Below are positions 48,570-57,010 of a stretch of DNA of 64,000 bases, one piece after another (the stretch's first letter is position 1; every line of letters starts with the position of its first letter). A program made the position numbers and the translations under genes. Origin of the DNA: Flavobacteriales bacterium. Lineage in GTDB: Bacteria; Bacteroidota; Bacteroidia; Flavobacteriales_F; PHOS-HE28. The DNA lies in the NCBI GenBank assembly GCA_016713875.1, contig JADJOI010000003.1, positions 2,232,001 to 2,296,000 on the forward strand, written 5' to 3'. A model generated the notes under the pieces. It saw only the letters and a program-made list of their open reading frames with translations. It was not told where the DNA came from and searched no databases.

Positions 48570-50108
48570 TCAGCCCGCCCAGCCCTCACGGTCCAGGCTG
48601 CGGTATTGGATGGCCTCGGCCAGGTGCTCGGTGCGGATGTCCGGGCTGTCGGCCAGGTCGGCGATGGTGCGCGCCACCTTCAGGATGCGGTCGTAGGCCC
48701 GTGCGCTTAGGCCGAGCCGTTCCATGGCCCGCTCCAGCAAGGCCTTGCCGGCCTCGTCGATGCGGCAGATGCTGCGCAGCTGCTGGCTGCTCATCTGGGC
48801 ATTGCTGTGCAGCCCGATGCCGGCGAACCTCCGCTGCTGCACCTCGCGCGCCCGCACCACGCGCTGCCGCACCTCGGCGCTCCGCTCCGTGCTGCGCTCG
48901 GCGCTCAGTTCGCTGAAGGGCACCGGCGTCACCTCGATGTGGATGTCGATGCGGTCGAGCAGCGGGCCGCTGATGCGCGTGAGGTACTTCTGCACCACGC
49001 CCGGCGCGCACACGCACTCCTTTTCCGGATGGTTGTGGAAACCGCACGGGCAGGGGTTCATCGCCGCCACCAGCATGAAGCTCGCCGGGTACTCCACCGT
49101 GAAGCGGGCGCGGGAGATGGTGACCACGCGGTCCTCGAGCGGCTGGCGGAGCACCTCGAGCACGGTGCGCTTGAACTCGGGCAGCTCGTCCAGGAAGAGC
49201 ACCCCGTTGTGCGCCAGGCTGATCTCGCCGGGCTGCGGATGGCTGCCGCCGCCCACGAGCGCCACATCGCTGATGGTGTGGTGCGGCGAGCGGAAGGGGC
49301 GCACACTGAGCAGGCTGTCCTCCTTGCGCAGCTTGCCGGCCACGCTGTGGATCTTGGTGGTCTCCAGCGCCTCGGCGATGTGCAGCGGCGGCAGGATGGT
49401 GGGCAGCCGCTTGGCCAGCATGGTCTTGCCCGCTCCCGGAGGGCCGATCAGGATGATGTTGTGCCCACCGGCGGCGGCGATCTCGAACGCGCGCTTGATG
49501 TTCTCCTGCCCCTTCACGTCGGCGATGTCCACCGGGTACGAGCGGCTGCTGGCCGCGAACTCGGCAGCGATATCCACGTGCTCGGGCGCCACCGTGGGCT
49601 CGCCTTCCAGGATGCCGATCACCTCACGCAAGTGGGTGACGCCGTAGACCGTGAGGCCTTCCACGATCGCCGCCTCGCGACCGTTCTCCTTGGGCACGAT
49701 CACGCCCTTGAAGCCGCTGCGCTTGGCCTCGATGGCGATGGGCAGGGCGCCCTTGATCGGGCGGACACCGCCGTCCATGGACAGCTCGCCCATGATGAGG
49801 AAATCGGCGAAACGGTCCGTGGGGATCTGACCGGTGCTGCCCAGGATGCCCACGGCCATGGGCAGGTCGTAGGCCGAACCTTCCTTGTGGACATCGGCCG
49901 GGGCCAGGTTGATCACCGTGCGCTTGCCGCGTGGGAAATCGAGGCCGCAGCTACGCACCGCGTTGTCCATGCGGTGATAGCTCTCCTTCACGGCGTTGTC
50001 CGGCAACCCCACCAGGTAGAACTTCACCCCCTTGGTGACGTTGACCTCGGCCGTGACGATGGTGGCGTTGATGCCGAAGACCGCGCTGCCGAAGACCTTG
50101 ACCAGCAT
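48570..50108 (-). CDS. comM: YifB/ComM-family Mg-chelatase-like AAA ATPase
   Basis: The 512-residue protein has the N-terminal ComM domain (GINATIVTAEVNVTKG, GLPDNAVKES) and an AAA module with Walker A GPPGAGKTML, Walker B GVLFLDELPEF and PCPCGFHNHPEKEC. ComM-type helicases help branch migration during natural transformation in some species. Its stop lies 32 bases from the start of the TonB-like gene; gmhA ends five bases upstream of its start. Confidence 0.93.
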   Translation of the reverse strand: MLVKVFGSAVFGINATIVTAEVNVTKGVKFYLVGLPDNAVKESYHRMDNAVRSCGLDFPRGKRTVINLAPADVHKEGSAYDLPMAVGILGSTGQIPTDRFADFLIMGELSMDGGVRPIKGALPIAIEAKRSGFKGVIVPKENGREAAIVEGLTVYGVTHLREVIGILEGEPTVAPEHVDIAAEFAASSRSYPVDIADVKGQENIKRAFEIAAAGGHNIILIGPPGAGKTMLAKRLPTILPPLHIAEALETTKIHSVAGKLRKEDSLLSVRPFRSPHHTISDVALVGGGSHPQPGEISLAHNGVLFLDELPEFKRTVLEVLRQPLEDRVVTISRARFTVEYPASFMLVAAMNPCPCGFHNHPEKECVCAPGVVQKYLTRISGPLLDRIDIHIEVTPVPFSELSAERSTERSAEVRQRVVRAREVQQRRFAGIGLHSNAQMSSQQLRSICRIDEAGKALLERAMERLGLSARAYDRILKVARTIADLADSPDIRTEHLAEAIQYRSLDREGWAG

Positions 50109-50113
50109 GCCGT

Positions 50114-50689
50114 TCAGTTCAGTTCCCGCTCGATGTGGTCGATGAAGGCGTGTATCACCTTGATGTGCACCTCCTGGATCCGGTCGGCGTAGCCGTGGTG
50201 TGGCACACGCACCTCCACGGTGCAGAGATCGGCCAGCCCGCCACCGTCCTTGCCGGTGAGGCCGATGACGTGCATGCCCTTCTCGCGGGCCACCTCGGCG
50301 GCGCGCAGCACGTTGGGGCTGTTGCCGCTGGTGCTGATGGCGAGCAGCACATCACCCTCGCGACCGTGGGCCAGCACGAACCGCGCGAACACCTGCTCGA
50401 AGCCGTGGTCATTGCCCACGCAGGTGAGGTGGCTGGGGTCGCTGATGCTCAGGGCGGCGATGGGCGGTCGGTCGTCGCGGTAGCGGCCGGTGAGCTCCTC
50501 GGCGAAGTGCATGGCATCGCACATGCTGCCGCCGTTGCCACAGCTGATCACCTTGGCACCCTGCTTCAGGCAATAGGACATGAAGGCGGCGGCCTGTTCC
50601 ACGGCGACGAGGTTGGCCGGGTCGGCCAGAAAGCGCCCGAGCACGTCGGCGGCTTCGGTGAAGTGGGCGCGGATGCGGTCGTGGCTCAT
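50114..50689 (-). CDS. gmhA: Sedoheptulose-7-phosphate isomerase-like SIS protein
   Basis: The 191-residue protein matches GmhA, which makes heptose-7-phosphate for the LPS core: CGNGGSMCDAMHFAEELTGR, ISTSGNSPNVLRAA and GLTGKDGGGLADLC, and a C-terminal helix with EVHIKVIHAFIDHIE. The ATG at 50689 is chosen because it removes an 11-residue unconserved extension. It probably shares a transcript with comM. Confidence 0.92.
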   Translation of the reverse strand: MSHDRIRAHFTEAADVLGRFLADPANLVAVEQAAAFMSYCLKQGAKVISCGNGGSMCDAMHFAEELTGRYRDDRPPIAALSISDPSHLTCVGNDHGFEQVFARFVLAHGREGDVLLAISTSGNSPNVLRAAEVAREKGMHVIGLTGKDGGGLADLCTVEVRVPHHGYADRIQEVHIKVIHAFIDHIERELN

Positions 50690-50887
50690 GGGACCAAAGA
50701 TGCGGCAGATCGGTCGGCCCATCGGGGTACCGACGCCCGTGTCAGGGGATCGGCGGAGCGCCAGTGGGAAGGACCTCCATCAGCTACCAGGGCGACCATC
50801 GGGCGATCCGACCGACGTAATAACCGTCAAGTCGAAGATCGGAAAGATGACAAAGAGGAAGCCGATCCGCAAGTTCACCCCGAACCC
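50690..50887. other. 198-base gap upstream of gmhA
   Basis: This gap lies between the dsbD stop and the gmhA start. A box one base from the -7 consensus (CATCTTTG, minus strand, 50695-50702) may be the gmhA promoter. The part from 50815 to 50885 is noticeably more AT-rich than its surroundings and could encode a short basic peptide on the plus strand, which is not called. Confidence 0.4.
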
Positions 50888-53374
50888 TCAGCGGCTGGCC
50901 CGCTGGTCGAGGAGCTGCATGGCCTCGATGCCGCGTTCCAGGAAGGCCTGGTACTCGGCCACGTCCGGGGTGTAGGCCACTGGATCAGTGAGCAGCTCCC
51001 CCTCCGGGCTCAGCAACGCATAGAAGGGCTGGGAGCTGATGCGGAAGGTCTCGGCCTGAACCGTGCTCCACTTGTTGCCCATGGTCACGATGGGCTTCTG
51101 CTTCCCCGAAGAGGTCAGGTAGATGTGCTGCTGGTCCTTGGGCAATTCCTGTTTGTCGTCCACATAGAGGGATACCAGCACATAGCGGTCCTTGATCAGC
51201 TCGTACACCTCCGGCTCGGGCCAGACGTGCTCCTCCATCTTGCGGCAGTTCACGCAGGCATATCCGGTGAAGTCGAGCAGCAGTGGTTTGCCCGTGGCCT
51301 GCGCCTGGGCCTGTGCGGCATCGAGGTCGTGGTAGCAATCCAGGTTGTGCGGGCAGTGCTTGGGGAATATCCAGCTATAGCCGACGGGCGGGGCAAGGCC
51401 GCTCATGAGCTTGAGCGTGTGGAAGGTGTTCGTGTCCGCATTGTAGCGGAAGCCCATGGCGAGGTAGCCGGTGGTGACGGCGAACAGGGCGGTGAAGGCC
51501 CAGCGCAGTCCGGACCGCTTGGTGACCGGGCTGTCGTGCGGGAAGCGGATCAGTCCGAGGAGGTAGAGGACGATGCCCAAGGCACAGAGGACCCAAACGG
51601 CCATGAACAGCTCATAGCGCACCACCCCCCAATGCTTCACGAGGTCCGCATTGCTCAGGAACTTGAAGGCGAGGGCCACCTCGGCGAACCCGAGCACCAC
51701 CTTCACACTGTTGAGCCAGCTACCGCTGCGCGGAAGGCTGTTGAGCCAGCTGGGGAACATGGCGAAGAGGGCGAAGGGCAGGGCGAGGGCCATGCCGAAG
51801 CCGCCCAATCCGGCCGTGAGCTGCCAGGCACCACCATCGGCCGTGAGGGCGCCGGCGAGCAAGGAGCCCAGGATCGGTCCGGTGCAGCTGAACGACACCA
51901 GGGCCAGGGTGAGGGCCATGAAGAAGATGCCGACCAGCCCGCCGAACCGCGAGGCCTTCTGGTCCATGCTGTTCACCCAGCTACTGGGCAGAGTGATCTC
52001 GAAATAGCCGAAGAAGCTGACGGCGAAGACCAGGAAGATGACGAAGAAGAAGACGTTGAGCCAGGGGTTCGTGCTGATCTCGTTGAAGATCTCCGGGTTC
52101 ACCGAGCCGAGCAGATGGAAGGGGAGGCTGAAGATCAGGTAGATCAGCAGGATGAACCCCCCGTACGTGAGCGCGTTGCGCAGGCCCTTGCCGCGGTCCT
52201 CGCTGCCCTTGGTGAAGAAGCTGACGGTGAGCGGGATCATCGGGAAGACGCACGGCGTGAGCAGCGCGAGCAAGCCGCCGACGAAACCGAGCAGGAAGAT
52301 CCGCCACAGCGAGGTGGTGGAGCGCAGCTCGGCCACCTCGCCCGCCGACGCCTTGAGCACCGGGGCGTTCAGGTCCACCTTGGGCAGCTTGTACATGGGC
52401 CCGTCGACCAGCGCGAGGTCGGAGCCGGAGGCGCTGCCGCCCAGGACAGCGGCACCGGTCGCCGGCACGATGGAGAAGACCAACGGATCGGGGAACACGC
52501 AGGCCTCGTCGTTGCAGCTCATGTAATTGATGCTGCCGGTCACGGGCCGTTGCGGATCATCGACCCGGACCGTCCGTGTGAACACGACCGTGCCTTTGAA
52601 CTTCCGCACGGTCATCTCGAAGATGGGATCGTGGCCCTCCACCTTTCCCGCACCCGACTCAGTGGGCTCGCCTTCGGCGGCGAAATGGGGCACGGTGTCG
52701 AGGACGATGCTTGTGGGGATGGGACCGTCGCCGAAGGCTTCCTGGCTGTACACGTACCAGCCTTCCCGCACGGTGGCGGTGAAGGCGAGCGCCCAGCGCC
52801 CGGAGCCGAGGTCGCGCGCGGACAGGTTCCACTGCACGGGCTCATCGCTGGCGGCGGAAGCCTGGGTGAAGGGGACCGGCCCCATTTCCGCACGGTCGGC
52901 CGCAGGTGAGATCCGGAAGTGGATGGGATCCGGGAAGATGCATGCGCGATCATCGCAGCTCATGTACTCCAACCGCCCAGTGATGGGCGATCCCGGATCG
53001 CTGAGCGTGACCCGCTGGGTGAAGAGCGCATAGCCCTTGAACTTCTTCACCTGCATGTCGAACACGGCATCGTGTCCCTGGACCACATGCGCACCGGTCT
53101 CGGCAGCATTGCCGGCGAGGGTCACATGCGGAAGCGTATCGAACACCAGGGTGGTGGGCATGGGTCCGGCATCGCCGAAGCTCTGCTGGGAATACACGTA
53201 CCAGCCGTCGATGATGTCGGCGCGGAAGATGAGGTCCCATTGCGCGCCCTCCACCTGCACCATGCTGATGCTCCATGTGACCGGATCGGCCGGGGCGGGG
53301 TCGGCTCCACCGGGCAGTTGAGCGGAAGCGCTCAAGGCCAAGGCGCCGGTGAGGAAGGAAAGGGCTCTGAGCAT
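50888..53374 (-). CDS. dsbD: Thiol:disulfide interchange protein DsbD with two N-terminal domains
   Basis: DsbD moves reducing power from cytoplasmic thioredoxin to the periplasm. The 828-residue protein has a signal peptide, two tandem nDsbD domains (about 30-155 with YMSCDDRACIFPDP, and 178-305 with YMSCNDEACVFPDP), a membrane domain of about eight helices with Cys375 in LTPCVFPMIP and a second in FSCTGP, and a C-terminal thioredoxin domain with CVNC. One nDsbD is usual. The start is the ATG at 53374, four bases after the preceding stop. Confidence 0.94.
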   Translation of the reverse strand: MLRALSFLTGALALSASAQLPGGADPAPADPVTWSISMVQVEGAQWDLIFRADIIDGWYVYSQQSFGDAGPMPTTLVFDTLPHVTLAGNAAETGAHVVQGHDAVFDMQVKKFKGYALFTQRVTLSDPGSPITGRLEYMSCDDRACIFPDPIHFRISPAADRAEMGPVPFTQASAASDEPVQWNLSARDLGSGRWALAFTATVREGWYVYSQEAFGDGPIPTSIVLDTVPHFAAEGEPTESGAGKVEGHDPIFEMTVRKFKGTVVFTRTVRVDDPQRPVTGSINYMSCNDEACVFPDPLVFSIVPATGAAVLGGSASGSDLALVDGPMYKLPKVDLNAPVLKASAGEVAELRSTTSLWRIFLLGFVGGLLALLTPCVFPMIPLTVSFFTKGSEDRGKGLRNALTYGGFILLIYLIFSLPFHLLGSVNPEIFNEISTNPWLNVFFFVIFLVFAVSFFGYFEITLPSSWVNSMDQKASRFGGLVGIFFMALTLALVSFSCTGPILGSLLAGALTADGGAWQLTAGLGGFGMALALPFALFAMFPSWLNSLPRSGSWLNSVKVVLGFAEVALAFKFLSNADLVKHWGVVRYELFMAVWVLCALGIVLYLLGLIRFPHDSPVTKRSGLRWAFTALFAVTTGYLAMGFRYNADTNTFHTLKLMSGLAPPVGYSWIFPKHCPHNLDCYHDLDAAQAQAQATGKPLLLDFTGYACVNCRKMEEHVWPEPEVYELIKDRYVLVSLYVDDKQELPKDQQHIYLTSSGKQKPIVTMGNKWSTVQAETFRISSQPFYALLSPEGELLTDPVAYTPDVAEYQAFLERGIEAMQLLDQRASR

Positions 53375-53378
53375 GGGA

Positions 53379-53831
53379 TCACTTCGATGCGGAGGGGACC
53401 TCCAGCGCGAACGGTACGGCGACCGGAGGCAGGCAGGTGCGGTCGTTGCACAGCATGTACTCCACCTCTCCGGCCAAGGTGAACGCCGCATCGGAGGTCC
53501 GGGTGGTCGCCGCATGGAACACCGGCTCACCGGAGTGGTGCCGCACGAGCATGGCGAAGTTGGGGTCCATTTCCTCCACGGGCTCAGGCTCGGAGACCTT
53601 CAGCAGGCCTGTGTGGCCCGCCGTGGAGGTGAGTCGGATGACCGTTGGCAGCGGTCCGTCCTCCCGGGGAAGCTGAAGGGCGTAGAGGTGCCATCCGGGT
53701 TCCAAGGTCGCCTGCAAGTTCACCTGCACACGCCCCTCTTCGCCCGTTTCTACGGAGAAGGACCATCTCGCCGGACCGGTCGGACCGGACTGCAGCACGA
53801 GGAGCAAAGGGATCACCGCGGTGAAGGACAT
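53379..53831 (-). CDS. Stand-alone nDsbD-like periplasmic protein
   Basis: The 150-residue protein starts at the ATG at 53831, which gives a signal peptide (MSFTAVIPLLLVLQ); longer in-frame starts are excluded because a consensus -7 box lies inside them. The mature part resembles the two N-terminal domains of the downstream DsbD (GWHLYALQLP and EVEYMLCNDRTCLPP), with a conserved cysteine pair. It may be an extra acceptor of electrons from DsbD. It is co-transcribed with dsbD. Confidence 0.85.
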   Translation of the reverse strand: MSFTAVIPLLLVLQSGPTGPARWSFSVETGEEGRVQVNLQATLEPGWHLYALQLPREDGPLPTVIRLTSTAGHTGLLKVSEPEPVEEMDPNFAMLVRHHSGEPVFHAATTRTSDAAFTLAGEVEYMLCNDRTCLPPVAVPFALEVPSASK

Positions 53832-53847
53832 GGCCTGGAGGAGCGCA

Positions 53848-53855
53848 CAAAAGTA
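53848..53855 (-). promoter_or_regulatory. -7 box of the nDsbD/dsbD operon
   Basis: TACTTTTG on the minus strand is an exact TAnnTTTG match 16 bases before the ATG at 53831, and it decides that start. Confidence 0.6.
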
Positions 53856-53913
53856 GCAGGCCCGTACCTGGGAGGGACGGGCCATCTTACCCATCGCTTG
53901 CGATCCTGATGGA

Positions 53914-54207
53914 TCACAGCGGCATCCCGATGTCGATGACCCTGCCGAGCGGGATGGTGGCCCCGTACTTCAGCACAAGGGTCCGGTCATCCGCCGACCA
54001 GATGGTGGTCTCCACGGCCTTCAGCCCTTCGGCGTCCCGGAAGAGGATCCGGCATTTGCCATGCTCCCCGTTGCCGAGCTGCACGGCGCGGGCCACCTTC
54101 TGCTTGAGCTCCGCGCGATGTGCATCGGAAAGCAGCACGGCCTCGTGCGGGAACCGGATGCGTTCCAGATCCTCCTTGGCGATCACTTGAGCGGCGGTCG
54201 GTTTCAT
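53914..54207 (-). CDS. Conserved hypothetical protein, 97 residues
   Basis: The soluble 97-residue protein begins KPTAAQVIAKEDLERIRFPH and has mixed charged and hydrophobic residues typical of a small alpha/beta fold. No cysteines of functional layout, signal or membrane segment are seen. It may be specific to Bacteroidota. It lies between tilS and the DsbD operon on the same strand, but function cannot be inferred. Confidence 0.7.
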   Translation of the reverse strand: MKPTAAQVIAKEDLERIRFPHEAVLLSDAHRAELKQKVARAVQLGNGEHGKCRILFRDAEGLKAVETTIWSADDRTLVLKYGATIPLGRVIDIGMPL

Positions 54208-54243
54208 GGGTTCTGGAAGGTGAGGGCCTGAAGATACGCTCGA

Positions 54244-55539
54244 TCATTGGACCGGCACACCGAAGATCACGTCGCCCATCCCGGGCTGAGCGGCGAAGCC
54301 TTCGGCCAGGCGATGACCGACCACCCAGGCGATCTCGTCCGCGGCGCACAGGACATACACGGCGCCCTTTCGGTCCCGAGACACCTTGGCATCGATCAGG
54401 AGATCGCTCACCAGCCGCGAGCCTCGCCCACCATGAGGCCTGAAGCGATCGCCCGCGCGCCAGGGCCGGAGGACCAACGGGCCATGCAATCTGGCCGCTG
54501 CAAGCCGCACCACATGGCGTTCGTCCACCACGCCTCCCGGATCATCCCGCAGCAACCGTACTGGTGCTGACCCGGGCAGGGCGAGGTCGGCTCCGATGGT
54601 ATAGGAGGGACCGGCTTCCGCCGGGCAGGACCAGCGCAGCCGGTCGCGGTCCACCAGCAACTCGCCATCCTTCAACGGGAACCGGGCACCTGTCCGGCGA
54701 TGGGCCACAGCGCGCAGGATCCGCTCCAACTGGTCCGGATGCACGCCACGATGCCGGAGCGCCTCATGCAGAACGAGCCGGGGCAGCGGGGCCGACTCCA
54801 GGAGCTCGAAAGGGATCCCCTCCTCATCGATGGGCCGTTCGGCCGAGTGGGCCTCCCAATGGTCGATGAGCTCGCGCAAATGTCCAACGGACCGGGCGAT
54901 GGCCCGATCGCACCCCGGGCTCATCCGCCGCATGAGCGGCAGCAGTTCATGGCGTACGCGGTTCCTTCTGAAGGTTGCGTCGGCGTTGCTCGCATCCTCG
55001 CGGAACGGAATGGCCTGATCGGACGCATATGCGGCAATGGCCTTCCGTGGGACATCGAGCAAAGGACGGATGAAGGGGCCACTTTGGCGAGGGATGCCGC
55101 GCCATCCCCTCAGGCCGGTCCCGCGCATGAGGTTCAACAGCAGGGTCTCGATCACATCGTCGCGGTGGTGGGCGGTGGCCACCGGACGGATGCCGAGCCG
55201 AAGGGCCACATCGCGAAGCCATTCAGCACGGGCACTGCGGGCCAGCATCTCCACGGAGCCGTGCGCCGTTCCGCGAAGTCGTGGCACATGCAGGGAGGTG
55301 GTCTCGAAAGGGACCTCTTGTTCACGACACCACTGACGGAGCCAGGCCTGATCCTGTTCACCGACCGGGCCGCGCAGACCGTGTTCTGCATGGGCGGCCA
55401 CCACAGGTTGGCCCAGTTGCCGGAGGATATGGAGCATGACCATGCTGTCCAGCCCCCCGCTCAACGCAACGAGCACGGTTTCGCCCGGGGATACCAGCCG
55501 GTGCACGCGAAGCGCCTCCCGCACCTCAGGGATCAGCAT
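54244..55539 (-). CDS. tilS: tRNA(Ile)-lysidine synthase
   Basis: TilS converts C34 of tRNA-Ile(CAU) to lysidine. The 431-residue protein has the ATP-loop VALSGGLDSMVM, HHRDDVIETLLLNLMRGTGL and the C-terminal TilS domain (GGRGSRLVSDLLIDAKV). It starts at the ATG at 55539, overlapping the end of pabB by 14 bases. Confidence 0.95.
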   Translation of the reverse strand: MLIPEVREALRVHRLVSPGETVLVALSGGLDSMVMLHILRQLGQPVVAAHAEHGLRGPVGEQDQAWLRQWCREQEVPFETTSLHVPRLRGTAHGSVEMLARSARAEWLRDVALRLGIRPVATAHHRDDVIETLLLNLMRGTGLRGWRGIPRQSGPFIRPLLDVPRKAIAAYASDQAIPFREDASNADATFRRNRVRHELLPLMRRMSPGCDRAIARSVGHLRELIDHWEAHSAERPIDEEGIPFELLESAPLPRLVLHEALRHRGVHPDQLERILRAVAHRRTGARFPLKDGELLVDRDRLRWSCPAEAGPSYTIGADLALPGSAPVRLLRDDPGGVVDERHVVRLAAARLHGPLVLRPWRAGDRFRPHGGRGSRLVSDLLIDAKVSRDRKGAVYVLCAADEIAWVVGHRLAEGFAAQPGMGDVIFGVPVQ

Positions 55540-56782
55540 CACCCAGGGCGTTGATGACGGAGTTGGCCTTCAGAGCACATTCTTCCCACTCGCGCTCTGG
55601 ATCGCAGGTGGCGGTCAGGGCACTGCCCGTCACCAACCGGGCATCCCCGGTACGCGCGTCGTATTCCACGGTCCGGATCACCACGTTGAGGTCGAGGTCC
55701 CCGGCGCCATCGCACCATCCGAAAGAGCCACTGAAAAGCCCTCGGCGTTGGTCCTCATGAAGGTCGATCAGGGCCATGGCGCGGTGTTTCGGCGCGCCGG
55801 TCATGGAGGCCATGGGAAAGGCGGAGAGGACGGCATCGATCGGGGTACGACCATGCGCCAGGCGCGCTTCCACCTTGGATACCATTTGATGCACATGACC
55901 GGTGCTGCGGATGCCGCACAGTTCAGGCACGATGACGGACCCCGGCACGGCCACACGGCTCAGGTCGTGACGGACCACGTCCGTGGCCATGACGTTCTCC
56001 GCACGCTCCTTCGGGTCATGGGCAAGCTCCCAGGCCATGGCCCGATCGGTGTCGGGGTCGCTCGACCGGCGCCGGGTCCCTTTCATGGGTTCGCAGTGCA
56101 CGCAGCCGTTCGCGGTCCACAGGAACCGTTCCGGCGAAAGGCAGATGGCGTAGCGGTCGTCCCACGCGTGGAAGGCGGCGAAGGAGGCCTGCGTCGTTCG
56201 GATGGCGCGCATGAACGCGGCGTGCGGATCCCGGTCGGGGAGATGGGCCTTTCGCTCCACGCAGTAATTGACCTCGTAGATGTCCCCGCGCTGCACATGC
56301 TCAAGCAGTTCGGCCGTATGGCGCAGGTAGGCGTCCTTGTCCGTCGAGAGCGACCATCCGCCCCACGATAACACCGGCTCCTGGGGCAATTGAGCGCACA
56401 GCCGGTCCGCCAGTTCGTCCACGGCCGCGAGGTCTGTGCCAAGGAAATGCGTGCGACCACCCACCCAATGGACCATGACCTCGGGGACGAACCAGCGGAT
56501 CAAGGGCCAGTGACCGGTACGCGGATGCCTGCTGGACTGACCGAAAAGGGATCCACGCAGGTCATAGGACAGGTAACCCATGGAAGGTCCGCTGCACTTC
56601 AGCAGTACGCGCCACGCCTCAAGTGCTTGGTCGGTCTCATCGGTTTCCAAGAGCGTCCGGCAGCCCATTCCCAGGACCGCCTCATCCCGGTCGGCGGCGC
56701 GGCGATACAGCCACCGCGGCTCGTTGCGCAGGGTGCGCGCATCGAACGGGACCGGATGATCGAGCGTTCTGACCAGCCGCAT
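55526..56782 (-). CDS. pabB: Aminodeoxychorismate synthase component I
   Basis: The 418-residue chorismate-binding enzyme carries ICLSPERFL, MKGTRRR, the catalytic helix AENVMATDVVRHDLSRV and SMTGAPKHRA through SGSFGWCDGAGDLDLNVVIR. PabB with the amidotransferase PabA makes aminodeoxychorismate for folate. TrpE is the main alternative, but gene length and the pattern SGSFGW fit PabB better. It would supply the folate pathway that also uses folC. Confidence 0.92.
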   Translation of the reverse strand: MRLVRTLDHPVPFDARTLRNEPRWLYRRAADRDEAVLGMGCRTLLETDETDQALEAWRVLLKCSGPSMGYLSYDLRGSLFGQSSRHPRTGHWPLIRWFVPEVMVHWVGGRTHFLGTDLAAVDELADRLCAQLPQEPVLSWGGWSLSTDKDAYLRHTAELLEHVQRGDIYEVNYCVERKAHLPDRDPHAAFMRAIRTTQASFAAFHAWDDRYAICLSPERFLWTANGCVHCEPMKGTRRRSSDPDTDRAMAWELAHDPKERAENVMATDVVRHDLSRVAVPGSVIVPELCGIRSTGHVHQMVSKVEARLAHGRTPIDAVLSAFPMASMTGAPKHRAMALIDLHEDQRRGLFSGSFGWCDGAGDLDLNVVIRTVEYDARTGDARLVTGSALTATCDPEREWEECALKANSVINALGDADP

Positions 56783-56991
56783 GAGCGACCGAAGTTATCC
56801 CAAGGAAGCAACCCCTGACGACCGATCGCGTCATCCACCAGAAGTCGAACGTTCCAGCCCCCACCCGCATCCAAGCACCTTCATCAAACGCCTGATCTCC
56901 AGGAAAATAACAACCAGGTTCCAGGGCACAGGAACCCCAGCTTCGAGGACGCATTTGAAGAAGGGGGGTTGAACTGGTCCGAAGAACCGCA

Positions 56992-56999
56992 TAGATTTG
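56992..56999 (+). promoter_or_regulatory. Promoter of the T9SS cargo gene
   Basis: TAGATTTG is a consensus -7 box, and a TTG at 56969-56971 lies 20 bases upstream at the -33 position. The box ends 11 bases before the ATG at 57011. Confidence 0.6.
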
Positions 57000-57010
57000 A
57001 GGTTGCCATG

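Noticed and set aside
50847..50975. A 42-residue basic protein gene on the plus strand
   Set aside because: Two thirds of it is antisense to the end of dsbD, and there is no promoter or conservation evidence visible; kept only as a weak observation.
50135..52909. A 924-codon open frame opposite gmhA and dsbD
   Set aside because: It crosses two genes on the other strand and is low-complexity; an antisense artefact.
53832..53894. Longer start for the nDsbD-like protein (MGKMARPS)
   Set aside because: A consensus -7 box lies within the extension, and the internal ATG gives a clean signal peptide.
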